NCBI RefSeq assembly: GCF_026344005.1
Contig: NZ_JAPKNH010000002.1
Location: forward strand, 434,001 to 498,000
Source: Kaistia terrae
Lineage (GTDB): Bacteria; Pseudomonadota; Alphaproteobacteria; Rhizobiales; Kaistiaceae
Reading direction: 5' to 3'
Length of the DNA stretch: 64,000 nt
The translations under genes and the position numbers were made by a program. Below the pieces are notes generated by a model that was not told the origin of the DNA, searched no databases, and saw only the letters and a program-made list of their open reading frames with translations. This document shows, piece by piece, positions 35,930-44,932 of this stretch. Each line of letters begins with the position of its first letter. Positions within the stretch are counted from its first letter, which is position 1.

Positions 35930-36007
35930 TCAAGCGGCGCAAACCTCTGCAAAGAGAGAGATCCGGACCATTGGAACCGACGCACGCGGTGAACGACAAT
36001 GAGACAC
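35930..36007 (-). CDS. 25-residue microprotein gene
   Basis: GTG at 36007 opens a 25-codon frame, too short for usual gene finders. The sequence AAAGGAGGTG is 5-7 nt upstream, one of the best ribosome sites in the window. The peptide begins MSHCRSPRASVP, continues MVRISLFAEV and ends CAA; it is basic with two Cys. Downstream come two hairpins and a terminator, so it looks like a self-contained transcript. TTAACCAT (a CtrA half-site form) occurs about 30 nt upstream on the same strand. It could also be a leader peptide for yaiI. No homologue is recalled. Confidence 0.6.
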   Translation of the reverse strand: MSHCRSPRASVPMVRISLFAEVCAA

Positions 36008-36138
36008 TAGACCACCTCCTTTCGAATTGTTGATGACATGGTTAACGTAGCGCGTTTCAGGGCGATTCGTAAGGGCTGACGAGACGCTTCCGTAGCGGCG
36101 CGCTGTTTTTGCACCATCCCCACCCGGCCGCCGCCGGC

Positions 36139-37386
36139 TTAGCGGATCGAGCGAAGCATGCCGGCATCGGGGAAGCAGGTGGCGGAGCGACCGTTCGCTT
36201 CTTCCCAGGCGCCGATGGCGATGCGCGATTTGAAACCGACCAGGCCGTCGGCCGAGCCGACATCGACGCCGCGCTTCTCCAGCCGTTGCTGCATGGCGCG
36301 GACATCGGAGCGGGTGAAGCCGCCGACATCGCCCCAGGCATTGGCGATCGGGCCGGCGCCGCGCAGCCGATCGGCCAGGTGGCCGATGAACAGCGCATAG
36401 AGATCGGACTCGTTGTAGGTCTTCAGGACGTAGAAATTCCCCGAGACGATGAACGCCGGGCCGTGACGACCGGCCGGCATCAGCAGATGGCCGATGCGGT
36501 CCGGAGTGCGGCCGGCGAGCTTGCCGCCGCCGACGGGGCGCACGCCCATGGCCTGCCAGGCGGCGAGCGGCTTGCCCTGTTCCGGACCTTCGAGGCGACA
36601 GGAAACGCTTTCCGGCACCTCGACCTCCACGCCCCAGCCGACCCCAGGCTGCCAGCCGTTCTGGCGCAGATAATTGGCAATCGAGGCGAGGCTGTCGGGG
36701 ACCGAGTTCCAGATATCGCGCTTGCCGTCGCCGTCGAAATCGACCGCCAGCGTCAGATATTTCGACGGCAGGAACTGCGGCTGGCCGAGCGCGCCGGCCC
36801 AAGAAGAGCGCATCTCGTTCAGGCCGATATGGTCGTCGTCGACGATCTGCAGCGCGGCGAGGAATTCGGGATAGAAGTTTGCCTTGCGCGCGCCCATGAA
36901 GGCCTCTGTAGCCAAAGCCCGGACCGCCGGATAAGGCATCTTGGCGGCGCCATAGCCGGATTCGCGACCCCAGATCGCCACAACGATCGAGGCGGGGACG
37001 CCGTAGGTCTTCTCGATCTTGGCCAGCGTCTTCGACCATTTCGCCATCAGCGTACGGCCGCTATTGGCAAGGCCGGCAACCTTCGCCTCGTTGAAATAGC
37101 GGGCGGGGCCTGAGAATTCGGCCTGGCGCTGCGGCTCCTCGCGCTTCTTTGGCGCTCCGGGCGGGGCGAGGTCCGGCAGCGACCAGTCGAGCGTCAGTCC
37201 GCCAAACGCGGCGTCCAGCGTCTGTCGCGAAATGCCGCGCTTCTGCGCATCGGCGCGCACCGTCGTCGCCAGCCAGCTCTGGAACTGCTTTTCCACGCGG
37301 GCCTGGTTGGCGGTTTGGGCAAAAGCCGGCGAGGCGGCGAAGAGGAGCAGGCAGAGGCAGAGCAGAATGCGCACGGGATCGGTCAC
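36139..37386 (-). CDS. MltB-family lytic murein transglycosylase with peptidoglycan-binding domain
   Basis: A 415-residue exported enzyme. It starts at a GTG (37386) followed by the signal peptide ILLCLCLLLFAASPAFAQ. The catalytic Glu is in VAIWGRESGYGAAKMP, with SSWAGALGQPQFLPSKYLTL and VDFDGDGKRDIWNSVPDSL behind it. The C-terminal 60 residues (FTRSDVRAMQQRLEKRGVDVG) are a PG_binding_1 domain. It is a paralogue of the shorter enzyme at 34334-35161. Confidence 0.93.
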   Translation of the reverse strand: MTDPVRILLCLCLLLFAASPAFAQTANQARVEKQFQSWLATTVRADAQKRGISRQTLDAAFGGLTLDWSLPDLAPPGAPKKREEPQRQAEFSGPARYFNEAKVAGLANSGRTLMAKWSKTLAKIEKTYGVPASIVVAIWGRESGYGAAKMPYPAVRALATEAFMGARKANFYPEFLAALQIVDDDHIGLNEMRSSWAGALGQPQFLPSKYLTLAVDFDGDGKRDIWNSVPDSLASIANYLRQNGWQPGVGWGVEVEVPESVSCRLEGPEQGKPLAAWQAMGVRPVGGGKLAGRTPDRIGHLLMPAGRHGPAFIVSGNFYVLKTYNESDLYALFIGHLADRLRGAGPIANAWGDVGGFTRSDVRAMQQRLEKRGVDVGSADGLVGFKSRIAIGAWEEANGRSATCFPDAGMLRSIR

Positions 37387-37451
37387 CTGGCCGTGGATGG
37401 GACGTCGCCGTCACCTTGGCGAAGCCGAGCCGCCGGCGCAACCTCGAACGG

Positions 37452-38255
37452 TCAGCGCGGATACCGGGTGCCGCCCGCCTCGCCCGACAGGCAATCGGCG
37501 TTCGGAACGGATTTCTGGTCGGCAACGCGCAGGATCGGCTGCGTTTGTCCGGCGATCTCGGTCACCAGCTTGCGGCGGATCGAGATCTCGAACTGGTCGA
37601 CGTCATAGACAGCCAGGGCGAAGGCTCCGGCGCCTCCCACGACACAATCGCGATAGTAGGCGTCGAGATTGTCGATATCGAACGCGCTGGATCGCAATCC
37701 CTCGGTTGGCGGCTTCAGGATGATGGCCAGGCCATTGATGGTGATGCCGCGCGCGACAACCGCGTTGCGGGCCAACGCCACGGGCGGCCCCATGTTGTTG
37801 GGGCCGTCGCCAGATATATCGATGGTGCGGCGCCCGCCGTTGAAGCCGTTGTTCTCGAACATCGCGGCCGCGAAGACGAGGCTGGCGGAGATCGATGTGC
37901 CATAGCGGCCGAGCACGACGCGCGGAGAAATCTGCGATGCGACCGCATAGGCGCTTTCCGCGTCGTCGACGAGGGTCCAGGGCACGACGATGCTTTGCGA
38001 TCCTTCGCCCGACCACTCGAAATAGCTGATGGCGATGCGGCCAAGCGGTCCGGACTGTATGGCGGCAATCACATCTGGGTGCTGCAGGGCGGAAACATAG
38101 CCCTGCCGCTGCAGCGCCTGTTCATCGGTGTCCATCGAGCGCGAAACATCGACCGCCAGGACAAGCTCGAGGTCGACGGATGTCTCCTGGGCGGCGGCGC
38201 ATGGAACGCTCGCGGCCATCAGAAGGGTTGCGATGAGTATTCCGGGAAGCCTCAT
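37452..38255 (-). CDS. DUF1194 (von Willebrand A-like) exported protein
   Basis: A 267-residue protein from the ATG at 38255 (MRLPGILIATLL), with GAGGGGC 5 nt upstream. The signal peptide ends at CAAAQ near residue 23. A VWA metal-ion-dependent adhesion motif is present as LAVDVSRSMD (DxSxS). DRTIDISGDGPNN-type signature appears as RRTIDISGDGPNNMG. The family is common in Rhizobiales; function unknown. Confidence 0.88.
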   Translation of the reverse strand: MRLPGILIATLLMAASVPCAAAQETSVDLELVLAVDVSRSMDTDEQALQRQGYVSALQHPDVIAAIQSGPLGRIAISYFEWSGEGSQSIVVPWTLVDDAESAYAVASQISPRVVLGRYGTSISASLVFAAAMFENNGFNGGRRTIDISGDGPNNMGPPVALARNAVVARGITINGLAIILKPPTEGLRSSAFDIDNLDAYYRDCVVGGAGAFALAVYDVDQFEISIRRKLVTEIAGQTQPILRVADQKSVPNADCLSGEAGGTRYPR

Positions 38256-38428
38256 GACGCCCCTCGATCGGTAGTTTCTCATCGAACTACACCCTAGGGC
38301 ATCATTGCTTCGCCACAAGGGAGGGAGAGACATCCAGCAGGCGAAGCCGGATCAATTCCCCGGCATGAACCCCCGCGTCCTGCTATTCTCGGCGCCATTC
38401 GACGCTGTCGAACGCGGGGGAGGCCGCC

Positions 38429-39943
38429 TTGACCGAAGAGCGCATGTTCATCGCAGACAAGCCCGTCGCCAATCGCCAGTTCTATGTCCTGCTGGCGACC
38501 ATCCTGGCCTCGGGCATGGCCTTCATGGACGGTTCGATCATCACGGTCGGATTGCCGGCGATCCGCGCCAATCTCGGGGCGAGTTTTGGCGAGGCGCAAT
38601 GGACCTCCAACGCCTATACGCTGACGCTTGCCGCCTTCACCCTGCTCGGCGGCGCCGCAGGCGACGCCTATGGCCTACGCCGTGTCTTCATGATCGGAAT
38701 CGCGCTGTTCGGGCTCGCTTCGGCCGCCTGCGGCCTGGCCTGGTCACCGGAGAGCCTGATCATCGCCCGCGCCATTCAGGGCGTCGGCGGAGCGCTGATG
38801 GTGCCGGGTTCGCTTGCTCTGATCACGGCGCATTATCCGGCGGAGGCAAGGGGCAGGGCCATCGGTACCTGGGCCGCCGCCTCGTCGATCGCGCCGGCGA
38901 TCGGGCCGATCCTCGGCGGCGCGCTGGTCGATCTGGGATCCTGGCGGGCGCTGTTCCTGATGAACGTGCCGATTGCGATCGTCGCCTGGCTGCTTTGCCG
39001 GGCAAAGGTTCCAGCGGACGCAAGTCGGACGTCCGTGCGGATGGACTGGCTCGGCGGCGCGTTCGCCGTCATCGGGCTCGGAGTGCTTGCCTATGGCCTG
39101 ACCGAAATGGGCTCGTCGGGCGGATTCCGGTTCGATCTGGCCGTCGGGCTGGCGCTGGCGGGCGCGGCGGTTCTCGTCGTCTTCGTGCTGTGGGAGGCAA
39201 TGTCGCCCGCGCCGATGATGCCGCTCGGCCTGTTTGCCAACAGGATGTTCTCCGGTGTCAACGTGCTGACATTGCTTCTCTATTTCGCGCTGGCCGGCGC
39301 GTTGTTCTTCCTGCCGACGGCGCTGATCCAGGCGCACCATTATCCCGCCGCTCTGGCCGGGTCCGTGTTTCTGCCGTTTGTCATCGTCATGGCCGTGCTG
39401 TCGCGTTTCGGCGGCGGATTGGCCGATCAGTTCGGCGTTCGGCCCTGTCTGACCGTCGGCCCGATCCTGACCGGCATCAGCTTCCTGCTGCTGTCACCTG
39501 CGGTCGCGCATGGCGGCTTCTGGGTGGCGCTGATGCCGACCATGCTGCTGATGGGGCTCGGCATGGGCATTACGGTTGCGCCGCTGTCGACGGCAGTGAT
39601 GAACGCGGCACCGGATGAGCGGCGAGGCGCGGCGTCGGGCATCAACAATGCCGTGGCGCGGGTCGCCGGCCTCGTCGCCGTGGCAAGCCTCGGCATCGCG
39701 GTCACCTATGGCTTCGACCGCGTGCTGGCGGAGGCGGGCGCTGAAGCGGCCGCCATGGTTCGCGCGGCAGGTTTCGGCGGCAATCTCGGCGCGGTCGTCG
39801 GAATGGACGCTGTATCGATGGAAGGGCTTTGGGCTCAGGCGACGATTGCGGGCTTTTCAGCCGTGACGATTGTCTGCGGCGTGCTTGCCATCGCGAGCGG
39901 TCTAGTCGGCTGGACCTTCACCGGTGAGGGCAGGAAGGGCTGA
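38429..39943 (+). CDS. MFS multidrug-type transporter (DHA2-like, 14 helices)
   Basis: A 504-residue proton-antiporter of the major facilitator superfamily. A TTG start at 38429 is chosen because GGGGGAGG lies 6 nt upstream; an ATG five codons on is possible. Motif A appears as GDAYGLRRVFMIG, and motif C as AIGPILGGALVDLGSWR. Drug or metabolite export is likely, the substrate unknown. Its 3' end overlaps the convergent cyclase gene by 42 nt. Confidence 0.88.
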   Translation: MTEERMFIADKPVANRQFYVLLATILASGMAFMDGSIITVGLPAIRANLGASFGEAQWTSNAYTLTLAAFTLLGGAAGDAYGLRRVFMIGIALFGLASAACGLAWSPESLIIARAIQGVGGALMVPGSLALITAHYPAEARGRAIGTWAAASSIAPAIGPILGGALVDLGSWRALFLMNVPIAIVAWLLCRAKVPADASRTSVRMDWLGGAFAVIGLGVLAYGLTEMGSSGGFRFDLAVGLALAGAAVLVVFVLWEAMSPAPMMPLGLFANRMFSGVNVLTLLLYFALAGALFFLPTALIQAHHYPAALAGSVFLPFVIVMAVLSRFGGGLADQFGVRPCLTVGPILTGISFLLLSPAVAHGGFWVALMPTMLLMGLGMGITVAPLSTAVMNAAPDERRGAASGINNAVARVAGLVAVASLGIAVTYGFDRVLAEAGAEAAAMVRAAGFGGNLGAVVGMDAVSMEGLWAQATIAGFSAVTIVCGVLAIASGLVGWTFTGEGRKG

Positions 39944-41758
39944 GGCGGGCGCCTGGATCTGGGGGCGACCGCGGTCGGTATAAGTCGTCGCATCGGCCTT
40001 GCGGTAGGTGGAGCCGCCGGCGGCTTTGGCGTCGTAGAGTGCAATGTCGGTCAGGCGATAGGTGCTTTCGAAGTCGGGAGCGCCGTCCGTCACCCGAGCG
40101 ATGCCGATGCTGGCCCCGGTCGTGACGACGGACTCGGCAAAGCCGATGGGTTCGGAGATGCGTTCGATCAGGCGCTTGGCTGCGATCTCGGCATCGGCAT
40201 CTGGCGCCTGGATCAGCAGCGCGAATTCGTCGCCGCCGATGCGGGCGGCAACGTCATCCTTGCCGAGGCAGGCGCGGATGCGATCGGCGATGGCCAGCAG
40301 GGCATGGTCGCCAAACTGGTGGCCGAAGCGATCGTTGATAGGCTTGAAATCGTCGAGATCGATCAGCAAGAAGCAGAAGCTGCGCCCCTCCGCGCTCCAC
40401 TTTTCGAAGCTGTCACTTAACGCCGCGCGGTTGGCGAGACCGGTCAGCGGGTCGTGATGGGCGCGACGGTCCAGTTCGTCCTGGCGGGCGCGGCGGCGCG
40501 AGATGTCCTGCAATGTGCCGACAGCGCGATAGGGGCGTCCATCGGCATCGAACTCGACGACGCTGCCGCGATCCAGAACCCAGATCCAGTGGCCGTTCTT
40601 GTGGCGGAAGCGCTGCTCGACGCTGTAGCGGGGCGTGCGACCTTCCAGATGGTCCTGGATCCGCCGCCGGTTCTCCGCCGTATCGTCGGGATGGCGCAGT
40701 AGATCCCAGGTGGCGACCGTCTCTTCCAGTTCGTGGCGCTGGTAGCCGAGAATGGCATACCAGCTGTCGCTGAAATAGGTCTGGTTGTTGGCGATGCACC
40801 AATCCCAGACGCCCTCGCCAGAACCCGCGAGCGCATAACGCAGCCTCTGCTGGCTCTGCTTCAACTCGCGCGCCGCCCGCTGCAGCCCGGCGACGGCGGC
40901 GGCGACGAACAGCGGCGGAATGGTGTTGAAGCTCAGCGCAAGCTCGATCCGTTGCAGTTGCGAGCCGAGCGATAGAGTGCTGGAGGCGCTCGGCCATTCA
41001 CCGGCAACCAACAGAAGGATGATGACAAGCGACAGGATCGATCCCGTCACGGCGGTCGCCGGCGGTCCGTAGCGGATCGCGCACGAAAGCAAAGGCACGG
41101 TGAAGAAGCTGATCATCGAGACGTTCACGTCTCGCATGATCAGCACCGAACTGATGAGCACGCCGACGATGGCGAGGTACTCGGGAATGCGCTGCTTGCC
41201 GCGGTCGTGAAAAGCAGCGCGAAGCTGTTTCGTCCAACCCGGCCGCACGAGGGCAAAGTAGGGCGCAAGGATGATCAATGCGCTGACGGCATTCAGGCGC
41301 CAGAGCGTCAGGAGGCTTTCGGCATAGTCGATATCGCGGAACCAGGCGAGTGTGGCCGCCGCGCCAAGCGCGCTCAAAGCCGTCGCAATGGAAAGAATGC
41401 CGACAAGCGCCACGATGCTGGAGACGGTTTCCAGGCCGGAGCGGGTCAGTCGCAGCCGTTCGGCGGCAAGGACGACAATGGCGACCTCGGTCAGGTCCGA
41501 TGCGGTCAGCGCCAGCCCCATCGGACCGCTCTGCAAGAACCACTGCACGACAAGGCCGCCAAAGGTGGCGCCGGCCAGGGCAAAGCCGATCTGGTTGATG
41601 CCCAGCGTCAGGATCAGCACCACCATCAGCCCGTTCGCCGGCCAGAATGTCGGCACGTTGCCCGCAACATGCATCAGCCACAGGCCAAGGACGCCGGCGA
41701 TGCCATAGACCAGGGCACCGGACAGGAACGAGGTTACAGGAAGGAGGAGACGCTGCAC
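39902..41758 (-). CDS. Diguanylate cyclase, MASE1-PAS-GGDEF
   Basis: A 618-residue membrane sensor that makes c-di-GMP. The GTG at 41758 (VQRLLLPVTSF) puts the start just before the MASE1 domain; the open frame extends 39 codons upstream to a TTG that overlaps a hairpin. MASE1 (eight or so helices, WPANGLMVVLILTLG) is followed by a PAS domain (GEGVWDWCIANNQTYFSDSW) and a GGDEF domain with IGGDEFALL. The RxxD product-inhibition site is absent (GKDD at that position), so feedback inhibition is probably lost. Confidence 0.92.
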   Translation of the reverse strand: MQRLLLPVTSFLSGALVYGIAGVLGLWLMHVAGNVPTFWPANGLMVVLILTLGINQIGFALAGATFGGLVVQWFLQSGPMGLALTASDLTEVAIVVLAAERLRLTRSGLETVSSIVALVGILSIATALSALGAAATLAWFRDIDYAESLLTLWRLNAVSALIILAPYFALVRPGWTKQLRAAFHDRGKQRIPEYLAIVGVLISSVLIMRDVNVSMISFFTVPLLSCAIRYGPPATAVTGSILSLVIILLLVAGEWPSASSTLSLGSQLQRIELALSFNTIPPLFVAAAVAGLQRAARELKQSQQRLRYALAGSGEGVWDWCIANNQTYFSDSWYAILGYQRHELEETVATWDLLRHPDDTAENRRRIQDHLEGRTPRYSVEQRFRHKNGHWIWVLDRGSVVEFDADGRPYRAVGTLQDISRRRARQDELDRRAHHDPLTGLANRAALSDSFEKWSAEGRSFCFLLIDLDDFKPINDRFGHQFGDHALLAIADRIRACLGKDDVAARIGGDEFALLIQAPDADAEIAAKRLIERISEPIGFAESVVTTGASIGIARVTDGAPDFESTYRLTDIALYDAKAAGGSTYRKADATTYTDRGRPQIQAPASALPALTGEGPAD

Positions 41759-41914
41759 GGAACGCGGCCTGGTTGTGTTCGTCGCTAGGCTGCCAATCGC
41801 ATAAATTCGTTGAGGAATTGCGAAGAAAGCGTTCTGTGGGAGAGATTTGGGGGACTCGGAAAACCGGAAGCACAACCGGAGGGCGCTATGCCTCCGGCTA
41901 TGCTTTCGTCTGTG

Positions 41915-43978
41915 TCAGGCGGCGCGCGTGCCCTTCTTGTCCGAAACCTGATCGGCCAGGCGACCGGTCAGCTCGGCCAGATGATCGAAGCGACTGGAAT
42001 AGGTGCCGACGCCGGCGGTTGCCGAGCGCAGCTCGACGATCAGCCCCCGCATCTCCGATTCCGGAATCTCCGCCTCGACGATGTCCCAGCCGGGCCAGCC
42101 GGGCTTGGCGTCAAAGCCGAGCAACTGGCCACGGCGCTGGGTGACCATCATGTTGACGCGGGAACTCGCATCGGAGGGTACCGTCACCGATACGCGCAGC
42201 ACGGGCTCGAGCAGAACCGGACTACATGCCTCCAGCGCCTCGCGCATGCCGAGCTGCGCCGCCGTGCGGAACGCCTGATCGGAGGAATCGACGCTGTGAT
42301 ACGATCCGTCCGTCAGCTTGACCGCGACGTCGACGACCGGGAAGCCCAGCGGTCCCCGCTTCAGCATGTCCTTCACGCCCGCCTCGATGGCCGGGATGTA
42401 GTTGCGCGGCACGACGCCACCGGTGATCGCGTCTTCGAACAGGAAGCCATTGCCGCGCCGCTGCGGCCGGATTTCCAGCACGCAATCGCCGAACTGGCCA
42501 TGGCCGCCAGACTGCTTCTTGTGCCGCCCACGCACGGTTGCCTGGCCCCGGATTGTCTCGCGATAGGGGATAGATGGTGGACGGGTCTCGACCTTGAGGC
42601 CGTAGCGCGCGGCGAGCCGCTCCATGGCGACGCGCAGATGCATCTCGCCCTGTCCGGCAAGGCGAATCTCGCCGGCCTCTTCGTCCTGCGAAACGATGAG
42701 GGCAGGGTTCTCTTCGGAGAGTCGCAGCAAGGCGGTAGAGAGCTTCGTCTCGTCCTTGCGCTCAGCCGGATTGACGGCCAGCGCGATCACCGGCTCGGGC
42801 GCCGTGAGCGGCGCCAACTGGACAGGGGGGTGCTTGCCGGTCGCGAGCGTCATGCCGGTGGCGGCGCCATCGAGCTTTCCGAGCCCAACCACTTCGCCAA
42901 CCGCGGCCGGATCGCGCTTCGCAGTCTGCTGGCCTATGACGCGAAGCAGGCCTGATACGCGGCCGACCGAGCCCTCCGGTCCGGTCAGCTCGACACCGTC
43001 CTGGACGGTGCCGCGCAGGACGCGGGCGATCGAGAGCTTGCCGGCGTGGCCGGTGTGGATCGTCTTCAGAACCTGGACCACCGCCTCGGTTCCGTCCTCA
43101 AGACCCAGGCGCTCGACTGTCGTGGTGACGTCGGGCGCTTCGTGCCGGATCGCCTTCAGCAGCCTGCCGACGCCATGGCCGTGCAGCGCCGAGCCGATCA
43201 GGACGGGACAGACCAGCCCGGCGCGCATGTCGGCGACCAGATCGGTCAAGACATGCTCCAGCGACGGCTCGACATCGTCCAGCAGCTCCTCCATCAGGGA
43301 ATCATCGTAATCCGCCAGCTTTTCCAGCATGGCGTAGCGTTCGCGCGCCTCGCTGACGCGAACCTCGTCCGTCATGTCGATCAGCTCGCTCGGCGCATAT
43401 TCGCGGTAGACGAACGCCCTTTCGAGGGCGAGGTCGACGAAGCCGGTGACGACATCATGCTGGCGGATCGGAATATGGCGCAGCAATAGCGGCACGCTGC
43501 TCGCCGGCTGCAACAGGGTCAGCGTTTCGCGGACGCCCATTTCGCTCTTGTCGATCTTGTTCAGGAAGAGAATGCGCGGGATGCCCAGCGCTTCCAGCCG
43601 CTTCAACACCAGTTGCAGCGCGCCGACCTTCTTCTCGTCCGCCTCGGCGACGACGATGGCGCAGTCGACGGCGGCCAGGACAGCCTCTGCCTCATGCGCG
43701 AATTCGACGGAACCGGGACAGTCGAGCAGGGTAAGCCGCTCGCCCATGAAACTGGTCTCGGCGACGTTGAGCTCGACGCTCATGGCGTGGGCGCGGGCTT
43801 CCGCGCCGGCGTCGCCGACAGCACTGCCGTCACCCACGATACCCTGGCGATGGATGGCGCCTGTGCGCGCCAGCATGGCCTCCATCAGCGTGGTCTTGCC
43901 GCTGCCGAAAGGCCCGATCAGCGCGATCGCCTTGGGGCCGGCGCTTCTGCCGACTCCACCTCCGTTCCGATCCGTCAT
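41915..43978 (-). CDS. Elongation factor G-like GTPase (divergent paralogue)
   Basis: A 687-residue five-domain EF-G homologue. P-loop GPFGSGKTT near residue 22 and NKID (G4) are intact. The G2 switch lacks the usual RGITI, and G3 is DCPGSVEF in place of DTPGHVDF, so the catalytic His is Ser. Domains III-V (GQGEMHLRVAMERL, KKQSGGHGQFGDC, SDASSRVNMMVTQRRGQLLGF in parts) look normal. This pattern fits EF-G2-type proteins with weak GTPase rather than the housekeeping FusA. Not linked to ribosomal genes. Confidence 0.88.
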   Translation of the reverse strand: MTDRNGGGVGRSAGPKAIALIGPFGSGKTTLMEAMLARTGAIHRQGIVGDGSAVGDAGAEARAHAMSVELNVAETSFMGERLTLLDCPGSVEFAHEAEAVLAAVDCAIVVAEADEKKVGALQLVLKRLEALGIPRILFLNKIDKSEMGVRETLTLLQPASSVPLLLRHIPIRQHDVVTGFVDLALERAFVYREYAPSELIDMTDEVRVSEARERYAMLEKLADYDDSLMEELLDDVEPSLEHVLTDLVADMRAGLVCPVLIGSALHGHGVGRLLKAIRHEAPDVTTTVERLGLEDGTEAVVQVLKTIHTGHAGKLSIARVLRGTVQDGVELTGPEGSVGRVSGLLRVIGQQTAKRDPAAVGEVVGLGKLDGAATGMTLATGKHPPVQLAPLTAPEPVIALAVNPAERKDETKLSTALLRLSEENPALIVSQDEEAGEIRLAGQGEMHLRVAMERLAARYGLKVETRPPSIPYRETIRGQATVRGRHKKQSGGHGQFGDCVLEIRPQRRGNGFLFEDAITGGVVPRNYIPAIEAGVKDMLKRGPLGFPVVDVAVKLTDGSYHSVDSSDQAFRTAAQLGMREALEACSPVLLEPVLRVSVTVPSDASSRVNMMVTQRRGQLLGFDAKPGWPGWDIVEAEIPESEMRGLIVELRSATAGVGTYSSRFDHLAELTGRLADQVSDKKGTRAA

Positions 43979-44112
43979 CGCTTCCTCCGTTCATGAAATG
44001 TTCTAGTGGCATTCTCATGTCTTGGACGCGTGGACCGGAGCCAAATCCGGCCCGCAACGGATCGTCTCAGGGAAATCCGGGTGTGGCAAGGCATTCGAGG
44101 CCCGGAACGGAA

Positions 44113-44140
44113 AAAGGCCCGCGCCGAGGCGCGGGCCTTT
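44113..44140 (-). terminator. Terminator of the DUF992 gene
   Basis: A 9-bp GC stem GGCCCGCGC/GCGCGGGCC with A/T flanks lies 34 nt after the stop of the gene at 44174; on the minus strand the stem is followed by TTTTT. Confidence 0.9.
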
Positions 44141-44173
44141 CCATCCGGACGGATGAAGTCCGAAGATCGGGTC

Positions 44174-44692
44174 TTAGTTGACCGGATCGAGCACGAGTGC
44201 CGCGCCGCCAGCGGCGACGTTGAGGCCGATCTGGCCGGTCACGCTGATCGGCTGCAGGGCGATCGAGCCGCGCGTGCCGCCGAAGAGGATATTGGTGCCG
44301 ACGCCGGCGCCGACCGTCGCCTCGGCTGTGGCGCCGAGATACAGGCCGCCGAGCGAACCACGATGATAGCCGGCGGTCGGTGCGAACACCGCCCAGATCA
44401 GGCGGCCCTGCTGGGTCCAGCCGAGATCAACCCCGAGCTTCTTGATGTTGCCGGTGTAATCCTCGGGAGCGCCACGATTGGGCTTGAAGGTGCAGGCAAC
44501 TTCCTTGGCCGAAGCGATGATGTAGCCGAGGCCGGAATTGATGTCGCAGGTCAGCATGCCGATGCGGATGCCGTTGCGGCCATCTTCGTAGACCGGGGCG
44601 GCGACAATATCGGCAGCCTTCGCCACGCCGAGGCCCGCGAGCGTCAGAGCGGCGGCGGTTGCAAACAGCTTAAGGGAAACAAACTTGGTCAT
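44174..44692 (-). CDS. DUF992 exported protein
   Basis: A 172-residue secreted protein of unknown function. A signal peptide ends at AKAAD near residue 27. The family pattern is complete: GMLTCDINSGLGYIIASAKEVACTF (parts), with two Cys that can form a disulfide, then DYTGNIKKLGVDLGW and GTNILFGGTRGSIALQPISV. It has its own terminator and is divergent from corA. Confidence 0.9.
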   Translation of the reverse strand: MTKFVSLKLFATAAALTLAGLGVAKAADIVAAPVYEDGRNGIRIGMLTCDINSGLGYIIASAKEVACTFKPNRGAPEDYTGNIKKLGVDLGWTQQGRLIWAVFAPTAGYHRGSLGGLYLGATAEATVGAGVGTNILFGGTRGSIALQPISVTGQIGLNVAAGGAALVLDPVN

Positions 44693-44714
44693 AACGAATT
44701 ACGCCTTTCGTGTT

Positions 44715-44756
44715 ACGGACCGGCATTGTCGCGTTTGCCGGCGTTAGAGGGTCCGT
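44715..44756. promoter_or_regulatory. Nested stem-loop in the DUF992/corA divergent region
   Basis: ACGGACC pairs with GGTCCGT, and inside it CCGGC with GCCGG. It sits just upstream of the DUF992 ATG and may be part of its leader or an operator. Confidence 0.35.
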
Positions 44757-44932
44757 CGATGGGGGCGATGGAACCTTGGGAGACGATCGGACTACGAACA
44801 CGACAACGGATCTTGCGCGAGTTCGATCCTATCGACATAGGACTTAGCTCCGTCATGACAAACGTTTGATGGCGGCGCAAGTGAAGAGGCTCACAAGCCT
44901 TGATGTTCGGTTAACGCAACTGGAGCATTTTT

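Noticed and set aside
41876-41914. CCGGAGG/CCTCCGG hairpin between the EF-G-like gene and the cyclase
   Set aside because: Short stem without a T-run; a terminator role could not be supported.
44693-44932. Magnesium riboswitch before corA
   Set aside because: I could not recognise a ykoK or mgtA-type leader; only a simple stem-loop is present.
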